DNA of 64,000 nt from Gammaproteobacteria bacterium (GCA_024234895.1 JACKNJ010000008.1:81758-145757), one strand, 5' to 3'; positions 33,770 through 42,728 are shown, numbered from the stretch's first letter. Program-made: numbers and translations. The notes: generated by a model not told the origin, from the sequence alone.

Positions 33770-34267
33770 ATGCGCGCCCGCTTCGTCACCACCCGTTTCC
33801 TCATCGCGACCTTCGCCTGTCTGTCATTGCTCGGCTTTGGCGCCCGGGCTGGCGATCCGGCTGGCGTCTACAGCCGCACGACCTCGCTGCCGCTCGACCA
33901 GGCCTATACGCGGCTCTACGAGGCCCTGGAGGCGGAACGCTTCTGGGTGGTGTTCGAGTCCGACATGGGCAGTCGCATGGAGTCGATGCGCGAGCGCTGG
34001 GGCGCGGACTACAACCGCCACAACCTGACCGGGGTGCGTTCCATGGTGTTCTGCAATCTCGACTGGACCCACCGCGTCGCCAACGCAGCGCCCGAACTGC
34101 TCGCGCTGTGCCCGCTGCATCTGAGCGTTTACGGTCAGGACGGGCAAACCGTCGTGGTCATGCCCCGACCGTCCGCGATCGCTGCGGGCAGTGATGGTGC
34201 GACGACCGCCAGCGAGCTGGAGACTCAGCTGATCGGCGTGATCGACGCCGCACTGCGCGGCGACTGA
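33770..34267 (+). CDS. Exported DUF302-domain protein
   Basis: The 165-residue product has a signal peptide (RFLIATFACLSLLGFGARA, cleavage after ARA). The DUF302-like domain begins SRTTSLPLDQAYTRLYEALE and continues ERFWVVFESDMGS. NHNL-type and LCPLHLSVYGQDGQTVVVMP segments follow near residue 110. DUF302 proteins are small beta-alpha proteins of unclear function, often periplasmic. ATG 33770 has GGGAG eight bases upstream. The gene is divergent from rpoH and shares the CIRCE-containing intergenic region, so heat-shock influence on it is possible but not shown. Confidence 0.87.
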   Translation: MRARFVTTRFLIATFACLSLLGFGARAGDPAGVYSRTTSLPLDQAYTRLYEALEAERFWVVFESDMGSRMESMRERWGADYNRHNLTGVRSMVFCNLDWTHRVANAAPELLALCPLHLSVYGQDGQTVVVMPRPSAIAAGSDGATTASELETQLIGVIDAALRGD

Positions 34268-34277
34268 ACACCCCGGC

Positions 34278-37076
34278 TTATTCGTTCGCGCGCAGTTCCC
34301 GCAACAGGACCTCCGCGTCCGCGCGCCCCGGGAATTCGCCCTTCATCAGCATCAGGCGCTGCAACTCGCGACGCGCACCATTGAGATCGCCCGCCTGGTA
34401 CAGCGCGAACGCGTAGTGGTAACGCACCTCGGGGATGCCACGCGCGCCCTCGACCGCCGATTGCAGAATCGGCACCGCCTCGTCGGCCACGCCCTCCTGC
34501 ACCAGCATCCAGCCGTAGGTATCGGCGGCGGCCGCCGAATCCGGCTTCGCCTCCCAGGCCCGCCGCGCGTAATCGATCGCATTCGGATTGTTTTCCTGAC
34601 GCAGCAGCAAAGCGAGGTTGTTGAGGGCGACGAAGTGGTTCGGTCGGATCTTGATGACCTCGCGATACTCGCGGATGGCGCCGAACGGGTCCTTGCCCTC
34701 CCGGTAGGCAATCGCCAGCAACAGGCGCGCTTCCACGTCCTGCGGGTTATCCCTCAGCCAGGTTTCCAGAAAACCACGCGCCGCCGCCTCGCCCTCGACC
34801 TCCCGGCTGGCGCGATATATCTGCGTGGCCAGACCGGTACTCGGCTTCATTGCCTGGGCCTTGCGGTACTGGACCAGCGCGTCCTTGAACTTCCGTTCGC
34901 GGAACATCACGTCGCCCTGCAACTGGAAGCCAATCGGGTCATCGGGATTCGCTTGCTGGATCGCCTTGATCGTCTCCAGCGCCTCATCGACCTTGCCGAC
35001 CCGCAGTTGCATGTCCGCCTGCATCGCGCGGATGTTGCTCTGTCCGGGGAAGCGTTTGACCAGTTCCTCGACCTGCTCCAGCGCGCCGGAGACGTCTCCG
35101 TTCGCGCGCAGCGCGTTCGCCAGCGCCAGATAGGCCTGCGGGTTGTTCGGCTGAGCCTCGACGATCTGCCGGAACGTGACCAGGGCACTGGCGGCCTCGC
35201 CACTCTCCATCTGCACGTTCGCCATCAGCTCGAGCACCTGCGGGTCCTTGGGGTTCTTCTCGACCAGGGCGCGCGTGATGTTCATCGCCTTCAAGGGCTC
35301 GCCGTTGGCCAGGTATTGACGACCCAGCCGGAGACCGACCTGCGGGTTGCCCGGATTGTTCGTCCAGGCACGCTCCAGCCAGATCATGGCCTCCTGCGGA
35401 TCATTCTGGCGCGCGGCCACGCCCGCCAGTTCGACCATCGCGCTGCCGTTGCCCGCGTCGTAATCGAGGATGCCGAGCAGACGCTGCTTGGCGCGGCCCG
35501 GTTCCCCGTCGAGGTTATCCAGGCGTGCGAGATTCAGCGCCGCGACCGTGAACTTGGGGTCCATCGACAAGGCCTGTTCGAAGGCAAGCCGCGCATTTTC
35601 CCTGTCCTTCAAGCCCAGGAAGGCCGCCCCCATCAGATTGAACGGGATCGGGCTGTTGGGACTTTTCTCCGCCAGCGCGCGGGCCGCTTCGACCGCCTGC
35701 TGGTGTTCGCCGTTCGCGATATTGGCCAGGATCAACAGCAGGTCGGCACGGGTGGCCTCCGTAGGGTTCAGGTCGATCGCCGCCTGCAAGTCCTTGACCG
35801 CTTCCTCATCACGCCCGGCCGCGAACTTGCCGACCGCCAGCTGCGTGCGCAGACGCGTCGAATCGGGCGCGTCCTTGCTGGCCTCCTCCAGGAACTTGGC
35901 CGCGCGCTCACCCTCACCGGCCTGGATGTACGCGTTACCGATCAGCGTGGCGAGTTCCGGGTCCTGGCGTGCCTGCTCATCCAGGCCGCTCAACACCGAC
36001 AGGGCCCGCGCCGGGTTGTTCAGGCGCAGTTCCGTGGAGGCGAGCATCTTGCGCGCGTCGATGTTGTCCGGACGTTCGCTGAGGTACTGCGACAACTGGA
36101 TTTCAGCCTGCGTGTACTGCCCGGTCGTGTAATTGACCGTGCCCGCCAGCAACAGGCTGGGCAGGTGATTGGGCAGGGCACGCAGCGACTCCTGCAACTT
36201 GACCTGCGCGGCTTCCGGATTGTTGTTGTGGAAATCCACGACCGCACCGAGATACGCCGCGAACGGGTGCGAAGGCCGGATCTTGCGGACCTCTTTCAGA
36301 TGCTTGTCGGCAGCCTCGAAGTCGTTGAGCTCGACCGCGGCGGCCGCCGCGCCAAGTTGGGCGAGGAAGTTGGTCGGCTCGATATCCAGCGCCGCCAGGA
36401 AGTCATCGTGCGCACTGCGGTAATCGTTGCGCTTGCGGGCCAGTTCGCCGCGCAGCACCCAACAATCGATGCATTCCTCGCCGCCACGCAAACCGCGATT
36501 GATGTAGTCGAGCGCCTTGGCATCCTCCCCCGCCTCCATCGCGATCCGCGCCATACCGACCAGGGCGTCGGGGAACCCCGGACGGAGCTTCAGCGCGGTC
36601 TGCAACTGATCCTCCGCGGACACCAGATTGTTCAAGCCGAGCTCGGCCAGACCACGCAGCGTCGCAACCTCCGCCCGTACCACCTGCGGGGCGTAGCGGT
36701 CTTCGCGGATCTCATCGATCACGCGCTGGTATGCCGCCTGCAACAACATCGCCTTGCCGCGCGGATAGAGCAATGTGTTGGCATCGACACCCCGTTTCGC
36801 GGCCTGCTCGAATTCCTTCTCGGCCCCCTCGCCGAAACCCAGGCGCAGATACACATCGCCGAGCATGTAGCGGGCCTCGCCGTCATCCGGCACCTTCTGC
36901 AAGCGGTTCTTCAGCTCGATGACGACCGACTTGAGATCCTTCTTTTCCAGGAAGTCGAGCGCCCGGCCCATGTGATCGACCTCCGCGAACGTCGGCGTGG
37001 ACGCAAGCAGAAGGCCCAGCAACACGCCCTGCCGCAACCAGCGGCGGGTCGGAATGGGAGTCGGATGACGGAACAT
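34278..37076 (-). CDS. prsT: PEP-CTERM/exosortase-system TPR-repeat protein PrsT
   Basis: The 932-residue exported protein is built almost entirely of tetratricopeptide repeats, with the length of PrsT, the TPR protein found with exosortase and PEP-CTERM systems. The N-terminus has a signal peptide (WLRQGVLLGLLLASTPTFA). Typical repeats include DGEARYMLGDVYLRLGFGEG, NNPEAAQVKLQESLRALPN and NPQAYLALANALRANGDVSG. PrsT proteins are usually described as lipoproteins, but no lipobox Cys is present here. ATG 37076 is preceded by AGGTGA. No exosortase gene lies in the window, yet two sorting-signal proteins do (42790, 59650). A general TPR protein remains the alternative. Confidence 0.85.
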   Translation of the reverse strand: MFRHPTPIPTRRWLRQGVLLGLLLASTPTFAEVDHMGRALDFLEKKDLKSVVIELKNRLQKVPDDGEARYMLGDVYLRLGFGEGAEKEFEQAAKRGVDANTLLYPRGKAMLLQAAYQRVIDEIREDRYAPQVVRAEVATLRGLAELGLNNLVSAEDQLQTALKLRPGFPDALVGMARIAMEAGEDAKALDYINRGLRGGEECIDCWVLRGELARKRNDYRSAHDDFLAALDIEPTNFLAQLGAAAAAVELNDFEAADKHLKEVRKIRPSHPFAAYLGAVVDFHNNNPEAAQVKLQESLRALPNHLPSLLLAGTVNYTTGQYTQAEIQLSQYLSERPDNIDARKMLASTELRLNNPARALSVLSGLDEQARQDPELATLIGNAYIQAGEGERAAKFLEEASKDAPDSTRLRTQLAVGKFAAGRDEEAVKDLQAAIDLNPTEATRADLLLILANIANGEHQQAVEAARALAEKSPNSPIPFNLMGAAFLGLKDRENARLAFEQALSMDPKFTVAALNLARLDNLDGEPGRAKQRLLGILDYDAGNGSAMVELAGVAARQNDPQEAMIWLERAWTNNPGNPQVGLRLGRQYLANGEPLKAMNITRALVEKNPKDPQVLELMANVQMESGEAASALVTFRQIVEAQPNNPQAYLALANALRANGDVSGALEQVEELVKRFPGQSNIRAMQADMQLRVGKVDEALETIKAIQQANPDDPIGFQLQGDVMFRERKFKDALVQYRKAQAMKPSTGLATQIYRASREVEGEAAARGFLETWLRDNPQDVEARLLLAIAYREGKDPFGAIREYREVIKIRPNHFVALNNLALLLRQENNPNAIDYARRAWEAKPDSAAAADTYGWMLVQEGVADEAVPILQSAVEGARGIPEVRYHYAFALYQAGDLNGARRELQRLMLMKGEFPGRADAEVLLRELRANE

Positions 37077-37230
37077 AAGGTTCACCTGTGTTCGCGACCG
37101 CCATGCGGCCACGGTCGAACTGCCGCCGGGGAACATTCGGGTGCGGTCGCGCGCGTTCCGCGCGGCCCCTCGAACCCCGGCAATGGTTACGGAACCTCTG
37201 ATCTGTTCAGGCCCGGCTCGGCTGGATGGC

Positions 37231-37312
37231 TGCAAGCGTGGATTTCAAGGCGCGAAACGCGGTGAATAGTCGGCTATTCACCAGTTTTGCAACGCAGAAA
37301 GCCGCGCTTGCA
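37231..37312. repeat. Large imperfect palindrome with a perfect central hairpin
   Basis: The centre GGTGAATAG-TCGG-CTATTCACC (37261-37282) is a perfect nine-base stem. Outer arms TGCAAGCGTGGATTTC (37231) and GAAAGCCGCGCTTGCA (to 37312) pair at 14 of 16 positions. AGTTTT after the hairpin makes it terminator-like on the plus strand. It differs from the other repeat families in this window. Confidence 0.8.
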
Positions 37313-37358
37313 GGCTTCAGATGAACGGGCATGAATTAATCAGGAGTTCCTTAGCGGG

Positions 37359-38876
37359 CTATCTGTATTTGAGACGGAAGCCAACGGCCTTGAGGCGGCT
37401 GGCCTCCTGTTTCAGATCGGCGGCGGTCAGGGGGCGTTCCTCCAACCAACCCTCGGGGAAGGATAGACGCAGTTTTCCGTCCTCCAACGCCAGCCCGTAT
37501 TCGACGTCATCGCGATCCGAACGTTCCCGATGCAGCACCACGGCGAGGCGCAGCAGCACGCACAAACGCCGCGCGGATTCCTGCACCGGTTCGGGCAGGG
37601 CATCGAAGGTCTCGACCGGGAATTTGCGGCGATGGCCGCGCACCAGCGCCGCCAGCACCCGCTGATCCTGTCGCGAGAAGCCGGAGAGGTCGGCGTGCGC
37701 GAGCAGATAGCCGCCGTGCTTGTGGTACTGGGTGTGCGACACCGCGATGCCGAGCTCGTGCAGGGTCGCGGCCCAGCGCAGGATGTCGCGGTCGGCAACC
37801 GGGTCCAGACCCCATTCGGTGCCGACCCGGTCGAGGTGCGAGATCGCCGTCCTGGCGACGCGCTCGGCCTGCTCCATGTCGATGCTGAAACGCCTGGCGA
37901 TCGCATTCACGGTGCGTTCGCGCGCATCCTCATGGCGGATGCGGCCCAGCAGGTCATAGATCAGCCCCTCGCGCAGGGCCTCCTTGGAGACCTGCATGCG
38001 CTGGATGCCGATGGCCTCGAACACGCCCATCAGCACCGCGAAACCGCCGGCGAACACCGGCCGACGCTCGTCGGACAGACCGGCCAGGCTGATCCGGTCG
38101 ACGTGACCGGCCTCGATCAGGTGGTTGCGGATCAGGTGCATCGCCTCGAGGGTGATGCTGCCGTCCTCGGACCAGCCGTTCTCCTGGCAGATCGCGCCGA
38201 TCGACTTGATCGTGCCGGAACTGCCGATCGCCAGATGCCAGCCGGCACGCAGATAGGCCTGCTGGATGGGGCGCAGTTCCAGACGCGCGTCCAGCACAGC
38301 CTTGTACATTGCGCGCGGTGTGATCTCGCCGTTCTGGAAGCGCTTCACGGCCATGCTCACGCAGCCCATGTGCACGGACTCGCGCATGACCGTCTTGAAG
38401 CCCTCGCCGATGATCAGCTCGGTGGAGCCACCGCCGATGTCCACGACCAGTCGGCGTTCATCATTCGCCTGCAAGCCCTGCGCGACGCCGAGATAGATCA
38501 GGCGCGCCTCTTCACGACCCGCGATGACCTCGATCGGATGCCCCAGCGCGATCTCCGCCTTGCGCCGGAAGTGCTCGCCGTTGCGCGCCGCGCGCAGCGT
38601 GTTGGTGCCGACCGCGCGCACGCTGCCGCGCGGCATGCCGGACAGGCGCTGCCCGAAGCGTTCCAGGCACGCGATCGCCCGGTCCTGGGCTTCGGCATCG
38701 ATGAACTTCTCGTCGTCCAGACCGGCGGCGAGACGCACCATCTCGCGCACCTTGTCGATGATCTGAACCTGACCGTCGACGACGCGCGCCACGATCATAT
38801 GGAAGCTGTTGGAACCCAGGTCGATCGCGGCCACGACCTCCGGGGTCTGGGCAGGGGCAAAGCCGAATCCGAGCAT
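37359..38876 (-). CDS. ppx: Exopolyphosphatase / guanosine pentaphosphate phosphatase (Ppx/GppA)
   Basis: The 505-residue ASKHA-fold protein hydrolyses inorganic polyphosphate and/or pppGpp. Motifs are AAIDLGSNSFHMIVARVVDG near residue 16, VRAVGTNTLRAARN near 86, VVDIGGGSTELIIGEG near 143, and a C-terminal HD-like domain (LHELGIAVSHTQYHKHGGYL near 372). Ppx and GppA cannot be separated reliably from motifs, though about 500 residues and the long C-terminal domain favour Ppx. No ppk lies nearby. It is convergent with nothing and stands alone between repeats. Confidence 0.92.
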   Translation of the reverse strand: MLGFGFAPAQTPEVVAAIDLGSNSFHMIVARVVDGQVQIIDKVREMVRLAAGLDDEKFIDAEAQDRAIACLERFGQRLSGMPRGSVRAVGTNTLRAARNGEHFRRKAEIALGHPIEVIAGREEARLIYLGVAQGLQANDERRLVVDIGGGSTELIIGEGFKTVMRESVHMGCVSMAVKRFQNGEITPRAMYKAVLDARLELRPIQQAYLRAGWHLAIGSSGTIKSIGAICQENGWSEDGSITLEAMHLIRNHLIEAGHVDRISLAGLSDERRPVFAGGFAVLMGVFEAIGIQRMQVSKEALREGLIYDLLGRIRHEDARERTVNAIARRFSIDMEQAERVARTAISHLDRVGTEWGLDPVADRDILRWAATLHELGIAVSHTQYHKHGGYLLAHADLSGFSRQDQRVLAALVRGHRRKFPVETFDALPEPVQESARRLCVLLRLAVVLHRERSDRDDVEYGLALEDGKLRLSFPEGWLEERPLTAADLKQEASRLKAVGFRLKYR

Positions 38877-38950
38877 CGCTACATCCGGTGGGGAATTTTC
38901 GCCGGACTCTACTGCGAGCCGCGCGACCGGTCCATGCGCAAATGGCGCGC

Positions 38951-39012
38951 CGGCTTCGACTCCGCCCAGCCAGCGGGAGGCCGTGTCGCTGGCTGAGCGG
39001 AGTCGAAGCCAG
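38951..39012. repeat. Palindromic repeat, family A, full copy
   Basis: CGGCTTCGACTCCGCCCAGC (from 38951) pairs with GCTGGCTGAGCGGAGTCGAA plus GCCAG (to 39012), with a short loop. It lies in the divergent ppx-recQ gap, 39 bases before the recQ start, so it cannot be a simple terminator for either gene. Confidence 0.88.
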
Positions 39013-39050
39013 CCCCAACGAGACGCTGCCGCGCGCTACCATCCGCCCCC

Positions 39051-40853
39051 ATGCAGACACCCCTCGACGTCCTCCGCGAAGTCTACGGTTACCCCGCGTT
39101 CCGCCCCCATCAGCAACAGATCATCGAAGACGTGATCGCCGGGCGGAACACCTTCGTGCTGATGCCCACCGGCGGCGGCAAATCGCTGTGCTACCAGATC
39201 CCCGCGCTGATCCGCCCCGGCACCGCGATCGTGGTCTCGCCGCTGATCTCGCTGATGAAGGATCAGGTCGACGCGCTGACCGCGCTGGGCGTGCAGGCCG
39301 CGTACTACAACTCCTCGCTCGACGCCGAGACCGCGCGCCAGACTCTCGCCCGCTTCCACGCCGGCGAACTCGACCTGCTCTACGTCGCCCCGGAGCGCCT
39401 GATGACGCCCGGCTTCCAGACCCGTCTGGACGAAATCGACATCAACCTGTTCGCCATCGACGAAGCGCACTGCGTGTCGCAATGGGGCCACGATTTCCGC
39501 CCCGAATACGTCCAGCTCGGCGAGCTGCGCGAACGCTTCCCGCACGTCCCGCTCATCGCCCTGACCGCGACCGCCGACCCGCAGACCCGCACCGACATCC
39601 TCCAGCGCCTGCGCCTGCACGACGCGCAAGTCCACATCACCGGCTTCGACCGCCCCAACATCCGCTACACGGTGCTGGAGAAGCGCAAACCGCTGGACCA
39701 GTTGTTCGAGTTCCTCAGCAACCGCCCGAACCAGTCCGGCATCGTCTACGCGCTGTCGCGCAAGCGCGTCGAGGAGACTGCGGAGAAGTTGCGGGCCGAA
39801 GGCTTCAAGGCCCTGCCCTATCACGCCGGTCTGCCGGCCATCGAACGCTCGCGGGCGCATGAGGCCTTCCTGCGCGACGAGGTCGACGTGGTGGTCGCCA
39901 CGGTCGCCTTCGGCATGGGCATCGACAAACCCAACGTCCGCTTCGTCGTGCACTACGACCTGCCCAAGAACATCGAGGGCTACTACCAGGAAACCGGCCG
40001 CGCCGGCCGCGACGGCCTGCCCTCCGACGCCCTGCTGCTGTTCGGCGCGCAGGACATCGTCACCGCCCGCCGTCTGGTCGAGAACTCCGAAAACGAAGAA
40101 CAGAAGCGCATCGAGATTCACAAACTGAATGCGATGGTCGGCTTCGCCGAGGCCCTCACCTGCCGCCGCCGCGTGCTGCTCGGCTACTTCGGCGAGGACC
40201 TGGCCTGCGACTGCGGCAACTGCGACGTCTGCGACGACCCGCCGGAACGCTTCGACGCCACCGAAGACGCCCGCAAGGCGCTGTCCTGCGTCTATCGCGT
40301 CGGCCAACGCTTCGGCATGAAACACGTCGTCGACGTGCTGCGCGGCATGGACAACGAACGCATCCGCTCCCTGCAACACGACCGCCTGAGCACCTACGCG
40401 ATCGGCAAGGACAAATCCGAGGCCGAGTGGAGCAGCATCCTCCGCCAGCTCATCCACCACGGCTATCTGGTCCAGGACATCGCCAACTACTCGGTGCTGC
40501 AACTCACCGAAGCCGCGCGCCCGCTGCTGCGCGGCGAACTCACCCTCGAACTCGGCCGCCCGCGCATCAAGGAAACGAAGCCCAAACGCCGTCGCCGCGC
40601 CACCGAGATCGACATGTCGGCGGTCGACGAAATGCTCTTCGAGGAACTGCGCATCCTCCGCAAACGCCTCGCCGACGACGCCGACGTCCCGCCCTACGTC
40701 GTCTTCAGCGACGCCACCTTGAGCCAGATGGCAGCGCAGTTCCCGTCAAATGACGCCGAACTCCTCGAAATCAGCGGCGTCGGCCAGACCAAGCTGGAAC
40801 GCTACGGTCGCTTCTTCCTCGACGCCATCGACGAGCACCGCAATCGGATGTAG
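39051..40853 (+). CDS. recQ: ATP-dependent DNA helicase RecQ
   Basis: The 600-residue SF2 helicase unwinds DNA 3'-to-5' in recombination and replication repair. Motif I is MPTGGGKSLCYQIPAL near residue 38, DEAH-type IDEAHCVSQWGHDFRPEY near 136, and motif VI QETGRAGRDGLPSDALLLF near 312. The zinc-binding domain has CRRRVLLGYFGE and CGNCDVC near 385. A winged-helix domain and a C-terminal HRDC domain (FEELRILRKRLADDADVPPY) complete the full RecQ architecture. The ATG directly follows the family A palindrome. Confidence 0.97.
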   Translation: MQTPLDVLREVYGYPAFRPHQQQIIEDVIAGRNTFVLMPTGGGKSLCYQIPALIRPGTAIVVSPLISLMKDQVDALTALGVQAAYYNSSLDAETARQTLARFHAGELDLLYVAPERLMTPGFQTRLDEIDINLFAIDEAHCVSQWGHDFRPEYVQLGELRERFPHVPLIALTATADPQTRTDILQRLRLHDAQVHITGFDRPNIRYTVLEKRKPLDQLFEFLSNRPNQSGIVYALSRKRVEETAEKLRAEGFKALPYHAGLPAIERSRAHEAFLRDEVDVVVATVAFGMGIDKPNVRFVVHYDLPKNIEGYYQETGRAGRDGLPSDALLLFGAQDIVTARRLVENSENEEQKRIEIHKLNAMVGFAEALTCRRRVLLGYFGEDLACDCGNCDVCDDPPERFDATEDARKALSCVYRVGQRFGMKHVVDVLRGMDNERIRSLQHDRLSTYAIGKDKSEAEWSSILRQLIHHGYLVQDIANYSVLQLTEAARPLLRGELTLELGRPRIKETKPKRRRRATEIDMSAVDEMLFEELRILRKRLADDADVPPYVVFSDATLSQMAAQFPSNDAELLEISGVGQTKLERYGRFFLDAIDEHRNRM

Positions 40854-40855
40854 CC

Positions 40856-40976
40856 CCCGTAGGATGGGCAAAGGACCGAAGGGACGTGCCCATCAACGAC
40901 CGTCGGCAACCCTCACCGCTCAGGACAAACCGAGACTCTCACGATGGGCACGCTGCGCTTTGCCCATCCTACGGGC
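40856..40976. repeat. Palindromic repeat, family E (GTAGGATGGGCAAAG)
   Basis: CCCGTAGGATGGGCAAAG (40856-40873) and CTTTGCCCATCCTACGGG (40958-40975) are exact complements. Inner sequences GTGCCCATC and GATGGGCAC pair as well. It fills the convergent gap between recQ and the 40978 gene. Confidence 0.9.
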
Positions 40977-40977
40977 T

Positions 40978-41460
40978 TCACTCCGAGCAGGACGGATCCT
41001 CATCCGCGATGTACGGCCTGCCGGTTTTCGGATTCACGGTCTGCTGCAACTTGCGGAAGAAGATGTCTGCCTTTCCACCGACTGCCCCGTCGTACAGATC
41101 ATCCACCGGATAGATCAGCTTTTCTGGCGCCCTGCCGGCAACGATCATGCGCAGCGTCCCCGGTGCCAGTTCCCCCGGCGCGGCCTCCACGGCGACTGTT
41201 CTCACCCCGTCCCTGCTCAATACGTCCTCGCCTCTCTGGGCAGCCCACAGGTTGTCGCGATCGACAAACAACACCACCCGACCGCCCCGACTCGCGGACA
41301 TCATCGCCGCCTGTTGCAGGGTATAGGACTGTCCCGCCACCGGGTCGATCGCGGGCACACAATCGCGCGCCCCAGGCTGCGCCCAGACTTCACCCACCAG
41401 GATCGAGACCGCGAAAAGCAACGCCCCAAACGCACGCCGCTCAACCTTTACCTCCATCAT
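40978..41460 (-). CDS. Hypothetical periplasmic protein
   Basis: I do not recognise this family. The product is about 160 residues with a signal peptide (RRAFGALLFAVSILVGEVWA, cleavage after VWA). The mature part is soluble and mixed alpha-beta, with RGGRVVLFVDRDNLWAAQR near residue 58 and two Cys (DCVPAIDP near 34 and the extreme C-terminal DPSCSE) that could form a disulfide. The start is either of two adjacent ATGs (41460 or 41457) behind GGGAGGG. It stands alone between palindromic repeats. The function is unknown. Confidence 0.75.
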   Translation of the reverse strand: MMEVKVERRAFGALLFAVSILVGEVWAQPGARDCVPAIDPVAGQSYTLQQAAMMSASRGGRVVLFVDRDNLWAAQRGEDVLSRDGVRTVAVEAAPGELAPGTLRMIVAGRAPEKLIYPVDDLYDGAVGGKADIFFRKLQQTVNPKTGRPYIADEDPSCSE

Positions 41461-41487
41461 CCAACCCTCCCGCTTTCATGGCCCCCG

Positions 41488-41562
41488 TAGGATGCCGGTG
41501 AGCGCAGCGAACCGCATCATTCGCGCGACATGGTGCGGTTCGCTTCGCTCACCACACCCTAC
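41488..41562. repeat. Palindromic repeat, family F (GTAGGATGCCGGTGAGCG)
   Basis: GTAGGATGCCGGTGAGCGCA plus GCGAACCGCA (41488-41517) is mirrored by TGCGGTTCGCTTCGCTCACC plus ACACCCTAC (to 41562). A half copy lies at 42253-42287, so two related copies bracket the higBA genes. Confidence 0.85.
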
Positions 41563-41620
41563 CTGAGGAGGGACTTGGGACCGAGCCTCGCACTGTTTCA
41601 TCACCCTCAACCATCACGCC

Positions 41621-41648
41621 TTGCGTTAGTCACGCGAGGCGTTACTAT
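41621..41648 (+). promoter_or_regulatory. Candidate higBA promoter
   Basis: TTGCGT (41621-41626), 16 bases, TACTAT (41643-41648). The expected start of transcription would fall at about the ATG (41655), so the mRNA may be leaderless or nearly so. GCGTTA occurs twice (41623-41628 and 41639-41644) as direct repeats that could bind the HigA antitoxin. Confidence 0.5.
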
Positions 41649-41654
41649 TTCAGC

Positions 41655-41933
41655 ATGATCCGCTCGTTCAAGTGCAGGGACACACAGACGTTGGCCAGCG
41701 GGCAATCCGTCGCACGCTTCAGCCAGATCACCAAGGTGGCGCGCCGGAAGCTGCGCCAACTGGAAATCTCCTCGACGCTGAACGACCTGCGAATCCCGCC
41801 GGGCAATCGTCTCGAAGCACTCAAAGGCGATCGGACAGGCAGCCACAGCATCCGCATCAACGATCAATGGCGAATCTGCTTTCGCTGGTCGGACGGCGGT
41901 GCCGACGACGTTGAAATCGTCGATTACCACTGA
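41655..41933 (+). CDS. higB: HigB-type toxin (RelE-superfamily mRNA interferase)
   Basis: The 92-residue product fits the HigB/plasmid maintenance killer family: MIRSFKCRDTQTLASGQSV at the start, ITKVARRKLRQLEISSTLND near 25, IPPGNRLEALKGDRTGSHSI near 48, and the C-terminal catalytic-type WRICFRWSDGGADDVEIVDY. Such toxins cleave mRNA on the ribosome and are neutralised by the downstream HigA. Toxin-before-antitoxin order is characteristic of higBA. The two genes are 12 bases apart. All expected motifs look intact, so the locus is probably functional. Confidence 0.94.
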   Translation: MIRSFKCRDTQTLASGQSVARFSQITKVARRKLRQLEISSTLNDLRIPPGNRLEALKGDRTGSHSIRINDQWRICFRWSDGGADDVEIVDYH

Positions 41934-41945
41934 GGCCACCCCATC

Positions 41946-42245
41946 ATGAGCAATCTCGATCCCGTCACCCCCGGCGAACTCCTGAAGGAGGAGTTCCTGA
42001 TCCCCATGGGCCTGAGCCAGTACCGGCTCGCCAAGGAGATCGGTGTGCCCGCGCAACGCATCGGCGAGATCGTCGTCGGCAAGCGCGCGATCACCGCCGA
42101 CACCGATCTGCGTCTGTGCCGCTTTTTCGGTCTGTCCAACGGCTACTGGCTGCGCGCGCAGGCGGCGCATGACACCGAGGTCGCGGCGCGCGCCCTCAAG
42201 GACACCCTCGCCAAAATCAAACCCTGGTCGTCGCACGCGGCCTGA
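41946..42245 (+). CDS. higA: HigA-type antitoxin (XRE-family DNA-binding)
   Basis: The 99-residue antitoxin has the VapI/HigA layout: MSNLDPVTPGELLKEEFLIP, then a helix-turn-helix (MGLSQYRLAKEIGVPAQRIG; EIVVGKRAITADTDLRLCRF) and FGLSNGYWLRAQAAHDTEVA. It binds HigB and represses the operon promoter. A half copy of the family F palindrome follows eight bases after the stop. Confidence 0.95.
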   Translation: MSNLDPVTPGELLKEEFLIPMGLSQYRLAKEIGVPAQRIGEIVVGKRAITADTDLRLCRFFGLSNGYWLRAQAAHDTEVAARALKDTLAKIKPWSSHAA

Positions 42246-42712
42246 ACCACCGGTCGCAGGATGCCGGTGCGCGCGGCGAACCGCATCGTTCGCGATCAGG
42301 GCTATCGACACGCACCGTGGCCGGTAATGCCCGCCCCCCAAAGGAGCGCCCGTCGGCAGGCTGAAAGCCACCGCCCACCTGCCCTATCCGCCTCCCTGAC
42401 ACCGCCGTCTCCGTCATGACTGACAGGATTTTCCACGTCCACTGACAATTCATGTCGCTCGCTGGTCTTGGAGTGTCACTCTGCGGCGCGGACCAGCCTT
42501 GCGTCCGATCGCCGCCCCACTCCCTGCCTGCGCCACCAGGCCCATCCCAAGAACGCCACGGGGCGCGGGCGCCATCACCCCGGTAAGGGGAAAAATGAGG
42601 CGGATCAACGTTTCAGTAAGCGCTGATCCTCGCTGACACACGGCCCCCGCATGCCCGTATAACGCTTCACGCAAGCGCCAAAAGAGGCGGACACGCGACC
42701 AGAAACCAGACT
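42246..42712. other. Intergenic stretch with a family F half-repeat
   Basis: The stretch has no convincing gene. Positions 42253-42287 carry GTCGCAGGATGCCGGTGCGC and GCGAACCGCAT, one arm of family F. The rest (42300-42710) shows no repeat I recognise. It leads into a sigma-54-like promoter at 42713. Confidence 0.55.
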
Positions 42713-42728
42713 TGGCACACGAAGTGCT
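42713..42728 (+). promoter_or_regulatory. Candidate sigma-54 promoter of the PEP-CTERM gene
   Basis: TGGCACACGAAGTGCT matches the -24/-12 consensus TGGCACRNNNNTTGCW at all positions except T12 (here G), with the invariant GG and GC correctly spaced. It lies 62-77 bases upstream of the chosen ATG. PEP-CTERM systems often include PrsR, a sigma-54-dependent response regulator, which supports the call. Confidence 0.65.
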
